Source: Candidatus Gastranaerophilales bacterium (lineage in GTDB: Bacteria; Cyanobacteriota; Vampirovibrionia; Gastranaerophilales; Gastranaerophilaceae). Taken from it: 64,000 bases of DNA. Each line of letters opens with the position of its first letter. Positions within the stretch are counted from its first letter, which is position 1. The stretch spans positions 99,439-163,438 of the forward strand of contig CALUYS010000001.1 of the NCBI GenBank assembly GCA_944325065.1. The letters are read 5' to 3'. The notes under the pieces are model-generated. The model saw only the letters and a program-made list of their open reading frames with translations, searched no databases and was not told the origin of the DNA. Both the position numbers and the translations under genes were made by a program. This document shows, one piece after another, positions 8,188 to 17,625 of the stretch.

Positions 8188-9633
8188 TTAAAAAAGCATA
8201 TGTTGTTTTTGCCGTTCTTGTTGATGTTGTCTTGCAGACCTGCCTGAAAATATTGATGAAATATTATCAAACAATGATGTTCTTTGTTCAGGCTCTTGAG
8301 CAGGTTCTGAAACAGATCCTTCAATATGATACATTTTTCTTAAGGCTTTTTCAGAATTTGGACATTTTGCTAATCTTTCATTTCCGGTGATTAGCGCTGC
8401 GGTATTACGGACTGGATGTTGTGCTAAATCAGCTATTCCACTTATCATAAGATTACCAATATTTTTTAATTGTTCTTCTGGATTAAATTCATAAATATCA
8501 TTTATTGTATGTCTTTTTTCATATGTTCGTTGTGGTTCAAAATACTTTTTTGCTTTTTGTGGATTACTTAATAGTTCTTTAACCTTGTATAAATCAACAT
8601 CTTCAACTTTTATACCTTCTTTTTTTGCAATTTTTTCAGCCATTTCAATAAATTCATTTGATCTATCTTCAGCTTCTTTTATTTTTAGATTATGATACTC
8701 ACCATCTCCTCCAATATATCCGCCAACACCTGCATTCCAAATTTGTTGGTCATAAAAATCGAGATATGATTGTGGATGAAGAGGGTCAAGTTTTCCCCAT
8801 TTTCTGTCGAAAATGTCAGCATATTTTAAATCATCCTCATCACCTTCATACAATTCATAATAGCTATCATAATTATTGCATATATCCCTTGCAATCCTAT
8901 TTGCCATATGTTCACATAATCCACCACCATCTTTACCTGTTGCATAATACCCGAGTTTAAATATTGTCATAATTTTTCCGATACCTTCAGGGACTTTTTT
9001 TTCTGATAATGTATCCCAACATTTATCAGCAAAAGAGGATGTTCTTGAGGTATCTAAAATTCTTTGATAATGTGCACAATGCCCCATTTCATGAGCAAAA
9101 GTTGATAAATAACTTGAAGTTGAACTATAAGGCATTATTATATATCCAATTCTATTTGCAATAGTAGAAGTTTTTAACTTAGCCCTTGATTCATAACAAT
9201 CTTGGTCTTTATTAAATTCAACTTTATGGCTATAAGGTTTAAACCAACCAAGGGTGCAATCTGTTTTTTCATATGGAGCATCTTCTTTAAAACTTAAAAA
9301 ATTTATTTCTCTAGGAAGTGATTTTTTTCCAAAATATTGCTCAAAAACTTTTACCATTTTATATGAACAATCAGCAACAAGGGAACTTCCCTTAAAAGAT
9401 GATTTTATTCCCATTTTATTTAACAATTTTTCAACATCACTTGCATTGCGAAGTTCCCGTCCTTTGAATGCTGTTTTATCCGCCTTTTTTAATAAAATCC
9501 CATAACTTGAAGCCAATATGCCTCTAGGATAAGTATATTGGGTGTTACTATTAAATTTTTCTTTATTGTTTTTTGTTTTCAAAGTTTGTGTAAAATTGGT
9601 AACACTAATATTTTTACTACTTGAAATTCGCAT
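8188..9633 (-). CDS. Putative zinc metallopeptidase with HEMGH motif
   Basis: 481 aa from ATG 9633, chosen because GGGAGG lies 7 bases upstream; a TTG at 9648 would overlap that binding site. The HEMGH zincin motif is at 181-185, in STFAHEMGHCAHYQ, with conserved-looking acidic and His residues after it (GGGLCEHMANR). A lineage-style TAFKGRE motif is at about 54-60. There is no signal peptide or membrane helix. The C-terminal 60 residues are Gln/Ser/Arg-rich. A metallopeptidase activity is inferred from the motif alone; the substrate is unknown. It heads a likely operon with two SFKAD small proteins. Confidence 0.65.
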   Translation of the reverse strand: MRISSSKNISVTNFTQTLKTKNNKEKFNSNTQYTYPRGILASSYGILLKKADKTAFKGRELRNASDVEKLLNKMGIKSSFKGSSLVADCSYKMVKVFEQYFGKKSLPREINFLSFKEDAPYEKTDCTLGWFKPYSHKVEFNKDQDCYESRAKLKTSTIANRIGYIIMPYSSTSSYLSTFAHEMGHCAHYQRILDTSRTSSFADKCWDTLSEKKVPEGIGKIMTIFKLGYYATGKDGGGLCEHMANRIARDICNNYDSYYELYEGDEDDLKYADIFDRKWGKLDPLHPQSYLDFYDQQIWNAGVGGYIGGDGEYHNLKIKEAEDRSNEFIEMAEKIAKKEGIKVEDVDLYKVKELLSNPQKAKKYFEPQRTYEKRHTINDIYEFNPEEQLKNIGNLMISGIADLAQHPVRNTAALITGNERLAKCPNSEKALRKMYHIEGSVSEPAQEPEQRTSLFDNISSIFSGRSARQHQQERQKQHMLF

Positions 9634-9738
9634 TTCAATGCCTCCCAATTATTTAAAGACCAAATATACAAGTATTGTATTTAAAATATATTTAAAAGTC
9701 AATATTTTTTTCACAATTTGTTATAGAAATTAATAAAT

Positions 9739-9767
9739 TTGAAAAAATAATATAATTTTGGTAAAAT
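9739..9767 (+). promoter_or_regulatory. Promoter of the MetE-like/CooC/folD operon
   Basis: TTGAAA at 9739-9744 and TAAAAT at 9762-9767 with a 17-base spacer. The predicted start is near 9775, 35 bases before the TTG start codon, leaving room for the GGAAGGG binding site at 9796-9802. Confidence 0.6.
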
Positions 9768-9809
9768 TAAATATATTTTCTGAATTGGATTTTATGGAAG
9801 GGTGAAACA

Positions 9810-10901
9810 TTGATTACAAAGAAACCATCGTTAATATCGACAGCAGTTGGAAGTTTACCGCATACAAATTCTGATGAAGGTGTTGATTTAATTTTTGAAT
9901 GTTTTAAAGATATGCCTTTGTTTCCTCAAATGGCAAATGTTAATAAACTTGAAGATATGACTTCTCAGGTTTTGCAAAATATGCCTGGAATTATTTTTGA
10001 CGAAAAAAATAACAAATTTCTTATCGATAACGAAAGTGATGAATTTTTTATTGCACTTGAAGATTTTTATATGGACTATGAAGCTATTGTTTGTGGTGAT
10101 TTTACTAATTTAAATAAATATAAAATATCAAAACCATATACTTCAACTTTCGATAAATTTATATCAAAAATAAAAAACAATAATACTTTGTCTTTTGCAA
10201 AAGGTCAAATTGTCGGACCTTTTAGTTTTTCTACTTCGTTAACTGATAAAAATAATATAAGTGTTTTTTATGATGATACATTGCGTGATATAGCTATTAA
10301 AACTCTAACATTAAAAGCTTTATGGCAAATAAATGAAATTAAAAAAGCAAATAAAAATATTACCCCAGTTATTTTTATGGATGAACCAAGCTTAAGCCAC
10401 ATTGGAACTTGTGCGTTTTTAACCATTGATATAAATATGGTAAAAAATATTTTGAATGATATGACAGATATATTTAATTCCTATGGAGCAGTTACAGCCA
10501 TTCATTGCTGTGGCAAAATACCTTGGGATATGCTCACTTCAACTAATGTTGATATACTCAATTTTGATGCCTACTCATATTCTGACAATCTGGAATTGTA
10601 TTCAAACTATATATCTAATTTTCTTGACAATGGCGGAATTATTGCTTGGGGCATTGTACCAACTTTAGATGTAAATGAGCTTGAAAATGTTAATCTTGAA
10701 ATATTGGATAATAAATTTCAAAACATTGTATCAAAACTTGAAAAAAAAGGTATAAATAAAAATATATTAATAAAACAAAGTATCTTCACACCATCTTGTG
10801 GTTGTGGCGGTTTGTCAAAAGAACTTGCAGTGAAAGCTTGCAGGTTGACTTCAGAATTTGTTGAAAATGTAAAAGAAAAATATAAAGAGAAAGTATTTTA
10901 A
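9810..10901 (+). CDS. MetE/UROD-fold methyltransferase-like protein
   Basis: 363 aa beginning at TTG 9810 behind GGAAGGG. The fold is that of the cobalamin-independent methionine synthase C-terminal domain and uroporphyrinogen decarboxylase: N-terminal TAVGSLPHT, a central VGPFSF, VIFMDEPSL, then His232 and Cys234 in AIHCCGKIP and Cys330/Cys332 in TPSCGCGG. H-x-C plus the late Cys reproduces the MetE zinc site, so a zinc-dependent thiol or corrinoid methyl transfer is likely. It lacks the MetE N-terminal half, like the short archaeal core-MetE proteins. It is followed after 3 bases by a CooC-like ATPase and then folD, suggesting one-carbon metabolism. Confidence 0.75.
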   Translation: MITKKPSLISTAVGSLPHTNSDEGVDLIFECFKDMPLFPQMANVNKLEDMTSQVLQNMPGIIFDEKNNKFLIDNESDEFFIALEDFYMDYEAIVCGDFTNLNKYKISKPYTSTFDKFISKIKNNNTLSFAKGQIVGPFSFSTSLTDKNNISVFYDDTLRDIAIKTLTLKALWQINEIKKANKNITPVIFMDEPSLSHIGTCAFLTIDINMVKNILNDMTDIFNSYGAVTAIHCCGKIPWDMLTSTNVDILNFDAYSYSDNLELYSNYISNFLDNGGIIAWGIVPTLDVNELENVNLEILDNKFQNIVSKLEKKGINKNILIKQSIFTPSCGCGGLSKELAVKACRLTSEFVENVKEKYKEKVF

Positions 10902-10904
10902 TTA

Positions 10905-11645
10905 ATGACTAAAACGATAGCTATAACAGGCAAAAGCGGCAGTGGAAAAACAACAATTGTTAAAGCATTTATGAATTTAATAAAAGAGTATTTCCCCAAT
11001 AAGTCTATCTTACTTTTTGATAATGACCTTACATGTGAATTAGGCTATACTTTTGGACTTGATATTAGAAATACCATTTATGGGATAAGAGCAGGTAAAC
11101 ACGAGTATAAAACAGGCATTCCTTCAAAAATGACAAAGCAAGAATATATTGAGTGGGCATTGGAAGATATTCTTGTTAAGTTGGATGATAATACTGATAT
11201 TATTGTTTCTTGGTTAATAGCTTCAAAAGATTGTAGATGTCCTATTACTAAACAAATTAATGATGCTCTTTTAAAACTTATTTCACATTATGATTTTGTT
11301 ATTTTTGATTGTGAATTTGATTTAAAATATTTGTACCAACTTGTTGATACAAATATTGACCTTGCTTTAATAGTTTCAAAACCTCACAAAAATTCAATAG
11401 AACTTGCTAAAAGGATTTATGAATTTTCTTCAAAATATGCATATAATGGTCAAATTGGAGTTTTGTTAAACAATGCTAAAGAACCATATAAAAATGATAT
11501 TTATGAATTATTAAATGAATGTAAACTTAATATATTTGGAATAATTGACCATGATGAAAATATTGATAAACATACAAAAAATTCTGCTAAAATAAAAGAA
11601 AGTTTGCAAAATATGTACTCACGATTTAATTTACCACAAATTTAA
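10905..11645 (+). CDS. CooC/MinD-type maturation ATPase
   Basis: 246-aa P-loop protein of the CooC branch of the MinD/ParA family, whose members insert nickel into CO dehydrogenase or acetyl-CoA synthase. The Walker A loop is GKSGSGKTT at about residues 8-16. A switch-like DFVIFDCEFD follows at about 128-137, where classical members have D-x-x-G/A. A Cys pair (DCRCP) lies near residue 108. It is only 3 bases from the MetE-like gene, so the two are probably co-translated. No CODH/ACS gene is in the window, so the client may be a corrinoid or the MetE-like partner. Confidence 0.75.
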   Translation: MTKTIAITGKSGSGKTTIVKAFMNLIKEYFPNKSILLFDNDLTCELGYTFGLDIRNTIYGIRAGKHEYKTGIPSKMTKQEYIEWALEDILVKLDDNTDIIVSWLIASKDCRCPITKQINDALLKLISHYDFVIFDCEFDLKYLYQLVDTNIDLALIVSKPHKNSIELAKRIYEFSSKYAYNGQIGVLLNNAKEPYKNDIYELLNECKLNIFGIIDHDENIDKHTKNSAKIKESLQNMYSRFNLPQI

Positions 11646-11664
11646 TTTTTAAAAGGATACTTAT

Positions 11665-12513
11665 ATGACAACTACAATCATTGATGGCTTATATTATGCA
11701 AATAAGATAATAAATGAGATAAAAACTAAAGTTGATAAACTAAAAATTAAACCCAAACTTGTTGTAATACTTGTTGGAAATGATAATGCTAGTCAAATAT
11801 ATGTTAACAATAAACAAAAAAGATGTCTTGAAGTCGGAATAATGTCAGAAGTTTTACATTTTGATGAAAATATAAATCAAACTGAACTTTTGGATATAAT
11901 CAAACAACTAAATGAGGATACAGAAGTTAATGCAATTCTTGTACAAATGCCACTTCCAAAACATATAAATCCAGATAAAATAGTAGAAGCAATTTCGCCA
12001 GTTAAAGATGTGGATGGCTTTCATCCATATAATGTTGGTAAACTTGCATTAAATATGACTCCTTATAGCATTGCTTGTACTCCAAGTGGTATTTTAAAAT
12101 TATTAAATGCATACAATATTAAAATAAATGGAAAACATGTAGTCATTATAGGTCGGTCAAATATTGTTGGCAGACCGTTGATGTCACTACTTTTAAATAA
12201 CAACGCGACTGTTACAGTTTGTCATTCAAAAACTGAAAACTTAAAAGAAATAACAAATACTGCAGATATTTTGATATCTGCGGTTGGAAAATCAAATTTT
12301 ATTAATTCTGCATTTGTAAAACATAATGTTTGTATTATTGATGTTGGTATTAATCGAGATAAAAATAATAAGATTACAGGTGATGTCGATTTTAACGATA
12401 TTTTCGACAAATGCAGTTTTATTACTCCTGTACCAAAGGGTGTAGGTCCTATGACAATAGCAATGTTACTACAAAACACCCTGAATTTATATGATATTCA
12501 AAACAAAAAATAG
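11665..12513 (+). CDS. folD: Bifunctional methylene-THF dehydrogenase / methenyl-THF cyclohydrolase
   Basis: FolD interconverts 5,10-methylene- and 10-formyl-tetrahydrofolate. The 282-aa product shows the family landmarks: YVNNKQKRCLEVGI with the catalytic Lys, VQMPLPKHIN, SPVKDVDGFHPYN, the NAD(P)-binding GRSNIVGRPL and the C-terminal TPVPKGVGPMT. AAAAGGA precedes the ATG. As the third gene of the operon it ties the MetE-like and CooC-like proteins to folate one-carbon chemistry. Confidence 0.97.
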   Translation: MTTTIIDGLYYANKIINEIKTKVDKLKIKPKLVVILVGNDNASQIYVNNKQKRCLEVGIMSEVLHFDENINQTELLDIIKQLNEDTEVNAILVQMPLPKHINPDKIVEAISPVKDVDGFHPYNVGKLALNMTPYSIACTPSGILKLLNAYNIKINGKHVVIIGRSNIVGRPLMSLLLNNNATVTVCHSKTENLKEITNTADILISAVGKSNFINSAFVKHNVCIIDVGINRDKNNKITGDVDFNDIFDKCSFITPVPKGVGPMTIAMLLQNTLNLYDIQNKK

Positions 12514-12526
12514 TTTTTTTAAACAA

Positions 12527-13267
12527 TTATTTAATTTCAAAAACAACATTTACAACTGACGTTATTTTCTTGTCAATAGTTGTTGTATCATTTATTCCCA
12601 TATCTGATACATTATTTGAATCAACTGGGGTAATCTGAAAAACTCCCATTTTAACAGAGTTTATCTTTCCTACATGATTATTTGTAGCTTTCAACATAGC
12701 CGAAGCTCTCTCTTTTGCATCCATTGAAGCTTCTTTCAACAAAACTACTTTATCATCAGCAAGCTTTGAATAAAAATATTGAGGTGTAAAAATATTTATA
12801 TTTATACCTTTATCAATTAGTTTAGATAAATCATTTGAAAGTTTTTTTATTTTTTGTACATCTTTTGAATTTACCGTAATATTTTGAGACATATTATAAT
12901 AAGCAACTTCATTTGTCATATTACCATTTTGAGTAAATTTATATGTTTCATAACCATTTTGTGGTTTTATATCAATGTCATTTTCATTAAATCCTACTTG
13001 TAAAAGATAATTCATAACCAAAGGAAGTTGACTTGAAATTGTTTTATAAGCTTCTATTTTATTTTGTGATTTTGTCACAATATCAAATGATAAACTAGCA
13101 CTATCAGATGTAACAATTTTTGAAGAAGATCCAGTGACTGTTATACCTTTAATGTTGCCGATTTTATTTGCTATTATATGAGTACATTGAATCATTGTCA
13201 TAGCTAAAATTAATGTTATAATAATAAGTTTATATTTATCTATATTATCATTAGAAATATAAGACAT
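12527..13267 (-). CDS. SIMPL (DUF541) domain envelope protein
   Basis: 246 aa with an N-terminal membrane helix (about 12-30) and then a SIMPL domain: ITVTGSSSKIVTSDSASLSF, the KDVQKIKKLSNDLSKLI helix and the final ITSVVNVVFEIK strand. SIMPL/DUF541 proteins are periplasmic or surface oligomers (for example BP26, YggE) of imprecise function. AGGAG precedes the ATG. The neighbour upstream is separated by a strong palindromic terminator, so it is its own transcription unit. Confidence 0.85.
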   Translation of the reverse strand: MSYISNDNIDKYKLIIITLILAMTMIQCTHIIANKIGNIKGITVTGSSSKIVTSDSASLSFDIVTKSQNKIEAYKTISSQLPLVMNYLLQVGFNENDIDIKPQNGYETYKFTQNGNMTNEVAYYNMSQNITVNSKDVQKIKKLSNDLSKLIDKGININIFTPQYFYSKLADDKVVLLKEASMDAKERASAMLKATNNHVGKINSVKMGVFQITPVDSNNVSDMGINDTTTIDKKITSVVNVVFEIK

Positions 13268-13324
13268 ATTTCGCTCCTATTTTATATATTAATTATAGTA
13301 ACATAAAAAAAAATAAAAAAATAA

Positions 13325-13358
13325 AAAAAGATATATGATATATATCATATATCTTTTT
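13325..13358. terminator. Palindromic terminator after the amylase-like operon
   Basis: A 34-base perfect palindrome centred at 13341.5 (AAAAAGATATATGAT paired with ATCATATATCTTTTT). It has A- and T-runs at both edges. It lies directly downstream of the minus-strand GH13 gene. Confidence 0.75.
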
Positions 13359-13378
13359 GAAGCCCAATTCTTCTCAAT

Positions 13379-15175
13379 TTAAACTTTTTGATTTTGTCTA
13401 TAAACTTTAAGACCACTTTTTTCAATTTTTGGGGTATCTATTTCAAAAACATGAACTCGAGCTGTACCTAAATCACATTTTATTTGACCACTTTCAACTT
13501 GGAATTTACTTGATTCACCTATAGTTGGTAATAAATTAACAAGTTTTTGATTTTTCTTTAAGCCAGGAATTTTCACAACACCAGTTTCCCTATTATTTAC
13601 ATTTCTATTTGCCACAACAAGCAATGTTTTTCCATTATAATGACGAGCAAATGTAATAATTTGGTCATTTGGATCACTTTCTTTTTGTAAAGGAATAAAA
13701 GAACCTTTTGTAATTACATCTTTATTTTCATCTCTCATTTTCATAACTTTTGAGAAGAATTCACCAAGTTCAGGATGTTCTCCGCCTGGTTTACGAGATA
13801 AGTTAAAGATATCTAACTTACCAGCATGAGCTACATAAGTATTTGAATCAGTAAATGTTGTAGCTGCTAATTTGTCACGATATGAATAATCATAATAATC
13901 GCCTGATTGATATCCATCAATTATGTAAGGATTTGTCATGGGCAAAACAGATTGTAAGCCTGAAACTAAATTAGTAAAATTTGTTCCTCCACGATACATA
14001 ATTGAAATATCATCGTGAGTTCCAAATGAACCTATTAAAGATTTATTTGGTTTTAATCTTTTAGTCATTTCAAGATTTTCAATAACATAATCTATAAGTT
14101 CACTAGCTTTAGTCCATTCGTGGAAAATGTGATATTGCCCGTAGTAAGAATCAAATCCTGCACGAAGTGCATCTTCAGGTCTATCTTTTTCCATATTTAA
14201 CTGTGGTGAAGCATCTTCATAAGTATAAGTTTCAGCTAACCAAGCAAATTCAGGATCCTTTTGTCTTGAATAAGGAATAATTATATCCCAAAATTCAGTT
14301 GGTTTAGCACGTGAAACATCAGCTCTGACACCATCCACACCTAAATCAATCAACATATCAATATAATCTTTATGCATTTGTAGTAAATGTGGATTTAATG
14401 TTCTTTTTGTTTTATCATCAAATGGTTGAAACATTCTAATATCATTCCAACCTTGTGGAGTTATTGCTACACCTTTTTCATCAATAGCCATTAGTTCAGG
14501 TCTATTTAAAAATAACTCATAAGAAGAACAACTTGGTAAATCAAACATAACTTTGATGCCTCGTTTATGACATTCTTTTATAAATTCTTTACATTCTTCT
14601 TTTACATCACGAGGGTCATTCGGATCATCAAGCATAGGGTCAAGTTGTAAAAAATCAAGTGGTGAATATAACGAACCAGCAGTTCCCATTGCTTGTTTTC
14701 TACCAATTGGATGAGGTGGTAAAATATGTAATGTATTTATACCTAATTCCTTAATTTCATCAAGCCTATCAATAGCATTTAAAAAAGTACCTGATTGTTC
14801 GCCTGCGTCAATAAGCTCATTTCCGTCCTTATCTTGAGCATTGAATGTTCTTATTACAATACCCATCAATTTTACATCATTATTGTGAAAATCTGTTTTT
14901 AATGTATTTTTATATGATGTTATTTCATTTGTTTTTTGAGATTTTTGAACTTTTGATGTTTTTTTAATGTCTTGTGCTTTTTTAGCTTTATTAATTGCAT
15001 TTTGACCTGCAACTATATTTGATACAACCTGTTGCGATGAAATGCTTGGAGTTGTCATTGCATTTGATGATATAGTTTTGTTTTTTGTTTTTTTATCATT
15101 CTTACTTGTAGAACTTCCGAAACTTACAGAATTCATTTGGTTAACATAAAAGTTATTAATATTTTTTATCATCAT
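13379..15175 (-). CDS. GH13 alpha-amylase-family protein
   Basis: 598 aa. A disordered, Lys/Ser-rich N-terminus carries VSFGSS at 17-22; the catalytic barrel starts near 100. GH13 residues are present: nucleophile Asp286 in GVDGVRAD, acid/base Glu315 in AWLAETYT, and the transition-state Asp388 in GTHDD. Region I reads VMFDLPSCSS, without the usual His, so specificity may be transferase-like rather than plain amylase. A beta C-terminal domain ends near 585. There is no signal peptide, so the enzyme is cytoplasmic. Its ATG overlaps the stop of the upstream 817-aa gene (ATGA, with AAAGGAG), indicating translational coupling to two unknown membrane proteins. Confidence 0.88.
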   Translation of the reverse strand: MMIKNINNFYVNQMNSVSFGSSTSKNDKKTKNKTISSNAMTTPSISSQQVVSNIVAGQNAINKAKKAQDIKKTSKVQKSQKTNEITSYKNTLKTDFHNNDVKLMGIVIRTFNAQDKDGNELIDAGEQSGTFLNAIDRLDEIKELGINTLHILPPHPIGRKQAMGTAGSLYSPLDFLQLDPMLDDPNDPRDVKEECKEFIKECHKRGIKVMFDLPSCSSYELFLNRPELMAIDEKGVAITPQGWNDIRMFQPFDDKTKRTLNPHLLQMHKDYIDMLIDLGVDGVRADVSRAKPTEFWDIIIPYSRQKDPEFAWLAETYTYEDASPQLNMEKDRPEDALRAGFDSYYGQYHIFHEWTKASELIDYVIENLEMTKRLKPNKSLIGSFGTHDDISIMYRGGTNFTNLVSGLQSVLPMTNPYIIDGYQSGDYYDYSYRDKLAATTFTDSNTYVAHAGKLDIFNLSRKPGGEHPELGEFFSKVMKMRDENKDVITKGSFIPLQKESDPNDQIITFARHYNGKTLLVVANRNVNNRETGVVKIPGLKKNQKLVNLLPTIGESSKFQVESGQIKCDLGTARVHVFEIDTPKIEKSGLKVYRQNQKV

Positions 15176-17625
15176 GCAACCACTCCTTTGGAATTTTCTT
15201 TTTTATTATTTAAATTTTTGGGTTCAGATTTAGAAGTTTTACCAATTGTCAATAAAGCAATAAGTGTTGTTGCTATAGTTGCAATTGTAGTTCCTATCAT
15301 AACGCTTGACCATATTTTAGTATTTCTTTTTCTTTTTGCAGTATCAGACAACAATCTTTCTAAAGATTGGGAAGCTAGGTCATCTTTTGAAAAAATATTT
15401 CCATTAACTTTGGTTCCAAAATCTTTTTGAGTTATGCAATTTGGATTCAATTGGTCTTTTCCGCAACCTAACCAGTAATTAATTTTTGTTGAAATATCAC
15501 TTAAAATCTGTAATACCTTACTATTTTCTCCACCTAGTGCTGCAATTGTATCTTTTGATAACATTTTTTTATAAACATCTATATTTGATTTTGTACCTTT
15601 TTTAGCCACTTCATCAAGAGTTTCTTCTATAGTTTTATCTTTCAATGCTCCAGTTGGATAAACAAGTTTATATATAGCTTGATATAATGATTTTTTATCT
15701 ATACCATGTTTTGTCGAATAAGCAGATATTTTATCATTTTTAGTAAACATTTCAGTAACAATTTTTTGTATATCCTCAAATTTTACATTTTTTAAATTAA
15801 TATCATTGTTTTGAATTTCTATCCATTGTTTTCTCAAATCACCTGTTTCAATACGACGAAACACATCAAGTGCAATAATCGGCTTTGCAAAATAAGCTTG
15901 AATGCCTTCAATACGACGTGCTAGTTGTGATTGATAAACCTTTATTTGTGAACCATCTAATGATTTATTATTACCAATAAAATGTTGTTCTATAATGGAA
16001 AATTTACCATCTTTGCCAAAAACTTTAGTTCCTTCTTCTACTTTTGATATATATTTTTTTAATAAATCTTCATCAAGTGTTTCAAGCAAACCGTTTTGTA
16101 TTTTTGAAAGGGATTCAACCACTTTTTTATACTTTTTCTCATCTTTAGCAGTTTCTTTCATATATTTTGTAATAATTTCACGAGCTATAGTGTCATTTTT
16201 AGAAGCAGACTTTAAATCTTTTCTATTTATTCCTAAAGCTTTAATGAACTCATCACTAAACTTATTAGCTTGATTTGCAATTACTGACCCTTCAATATCA
16301 CCAACTGTTTTTTGATAAAACTTAAATAAATGTTTTTGATTTGTACGAACTGCATCCATTCTATTAAATAAATCTGTAATACTGTTTTTAAAATTATCAT
16401 CAATAGAATATGTATTAAACATTGAATCCAATTGTTTTAAAATTGGTTGAAATGTATCATCAATATTTTTTCCATCAAATGATTTTTTCTTATCTTTTGC
16501 TGCTGTTTTTAAAGCTTCTAAAAAATCATCACTTGATTTTATTTTTGAAGTATCAATTTTTGATAAATCTATTTCATATTTTGTAATTAAATCTTTTAAA
16601 TTGTGAGAATTAAAATTAGAACTTTCTTTAGGGTTTTTAAAATAATCTAAAACATTTTTAGCATCAAAAGTTTTCTTTGAGCCTAATGTTTGTATTTGTT
16701 TTTTCATTGCGTCAATAATTGTTGTGTCGGCTTTTTCATTTTTATCAACAAGGATAAGGATGTCTGCAAGTTTATCAATAACCTCAGAAGTCAAAGTTTT
16801 ATTGTCATTTAATACTGATTGCAAATTTTTTAAAGCTTTTGTATTTTGAGGTTTATAATCTTTTGTGACAGATACCATTTTAACTTTGTCTATTTCAGAT
16901 TTTGCAACTTTTAAGTCGATCCATTGAGCTAAAGCACCAACAGGTTTTTCAAGTTGATTGCATAAAAGCGGTGTTCCAATTCCTGAAGCAAGTCCTGCTG
17001 TTAACATCCACCAAGTATTAGCACGTAATGCAATATCGTGAGCTTTTTCCTGCACTTTTTCATTCTTATTTTTTGCATTTGCAGGAATTCCCATTTTTTT
17101 TGCCATTTTATCGTAATCTTTTTGAGTATATAAATCCCAAGGAGTATATTGTGAATCTTGGTAAAATTCTTTAATACGTCCATAACTGTCTTCGTACTTT
17201 TGACGAACATTAACACCATACTTAGCTTCTAAAGGATATTGAAAAGCAATTTTGGGCCATAATTTCATCATCCCCAAAAAAACTGAGGCTCCAACAAATT
17301 CCATTATTTTTCCTTTTGTTGTTGGAGTTTTTGTTGATAAATATGTTGCTAAACCATAAGAACCAACAGTCATAGCCAAATCATTCTGTCTTCCTAATTC
17401 ATAATCATTAGCTTCACCTTTTATACCTTTGCCAATAGCTTTAATATCTCTAACTAAGCATTTTGGACCAACCCATTCAGTTTTTCTAATTAATCTTCCT
17501 CTAGGTTTTAATGGTTTAACTTTTTTAGAAACATCAACCCCTTGATTACCCATTGACATGGAATTATCTGAATTCTTTATATTTGAAATCCCACCTAATG
17601 AATTTACCATACTAGCACACCACAC
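15172..17625 (-). CDS. Large lineage-type membrane protein of unknown function
   Basis: I do not recognise a family. The 817-aa product (812 if ATG 17610, one base after the preceding stop, is used instead of GTG 17625) has a polar N-terminus. It then has hydrophobic segments around 85-120 and 205-220, a very long Lys-rich helical body (250-740) and a final membrane helix near 775-800 ahead of a short basic tail. The body suggests a structural or scaffold role. It sits between a smaller membrane protein of similar style and a coupled GH13 enzyme, overlapping the latter by 4 bases, so the three act as one unit. Confidence 0.75.
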   Translation of the reverse strand: MWCASMVNSLGGISNIKNSDNSMSMGNQGVDVSKKVKPLKPRGRLIRKTEWVGPKCLVRDIKAIGKGIKGEANDYELGRQNDLAMTVGSYGLATYLSTKTPTTKGKIMEFVGASVFLGMMKLWPKIAFQYPLEAKYGVNVRQKYEDSYGRIKEFYQDSQYTPWDLYTQKDYDKMAKKMGIPANAKNKNEKVQEKAHDIALRANTWWMLTAGLASGIGTPLLCNQLEKPVGALAQWIDLKVAKSEIDKVKMVSVTKDYKPQNTKALKNLQSVLNDNKTLTSEVIDKLADILILVDKNEKADTTIIDAMKKQIQTLGSKKTFDAKNVLDYFKNPKESSNFNSHNLKDLITKYEIDLSKIDTSKIKSSDDFLEALKTAAKDKKKSFDGKNIDDTFQPILKQLDSMFNTYSIDDNFKNSITDLFNRMDAVRTNQKHLFKFYQKTVGDIEGSVIANQANKFSDEFIKALGINRKDLKSASKNDTIAREIITKYMKETAKDEKKYKKVVESLSKIQNGLLETLDEDLLKKYISKVEEGTKVFGKDGKFSIIEQHFIGNNKSLDGSQIKVYQSQLARRIEGIQAYFAKPIIALDVFRRIETGDLRKQWIEIQNNDINLKNVKFEDIQKIVTEMFTKNDKISAYSTKHGIDKKSLYQAIYKLVYPTGALKDKTIEETLDEVAKKGTKSNIDVYKKMLSKDTIAALGGENSKVLQILSDISTKINYWLGCGKDQLNPNCITQKDFGTKVNGNIFSKDDLASQSLERLLSDTAKRKRNTKIWSSVMIGTTIATIATTLIALLTIGKTSKSEPKNLNNKKENSKGVVA

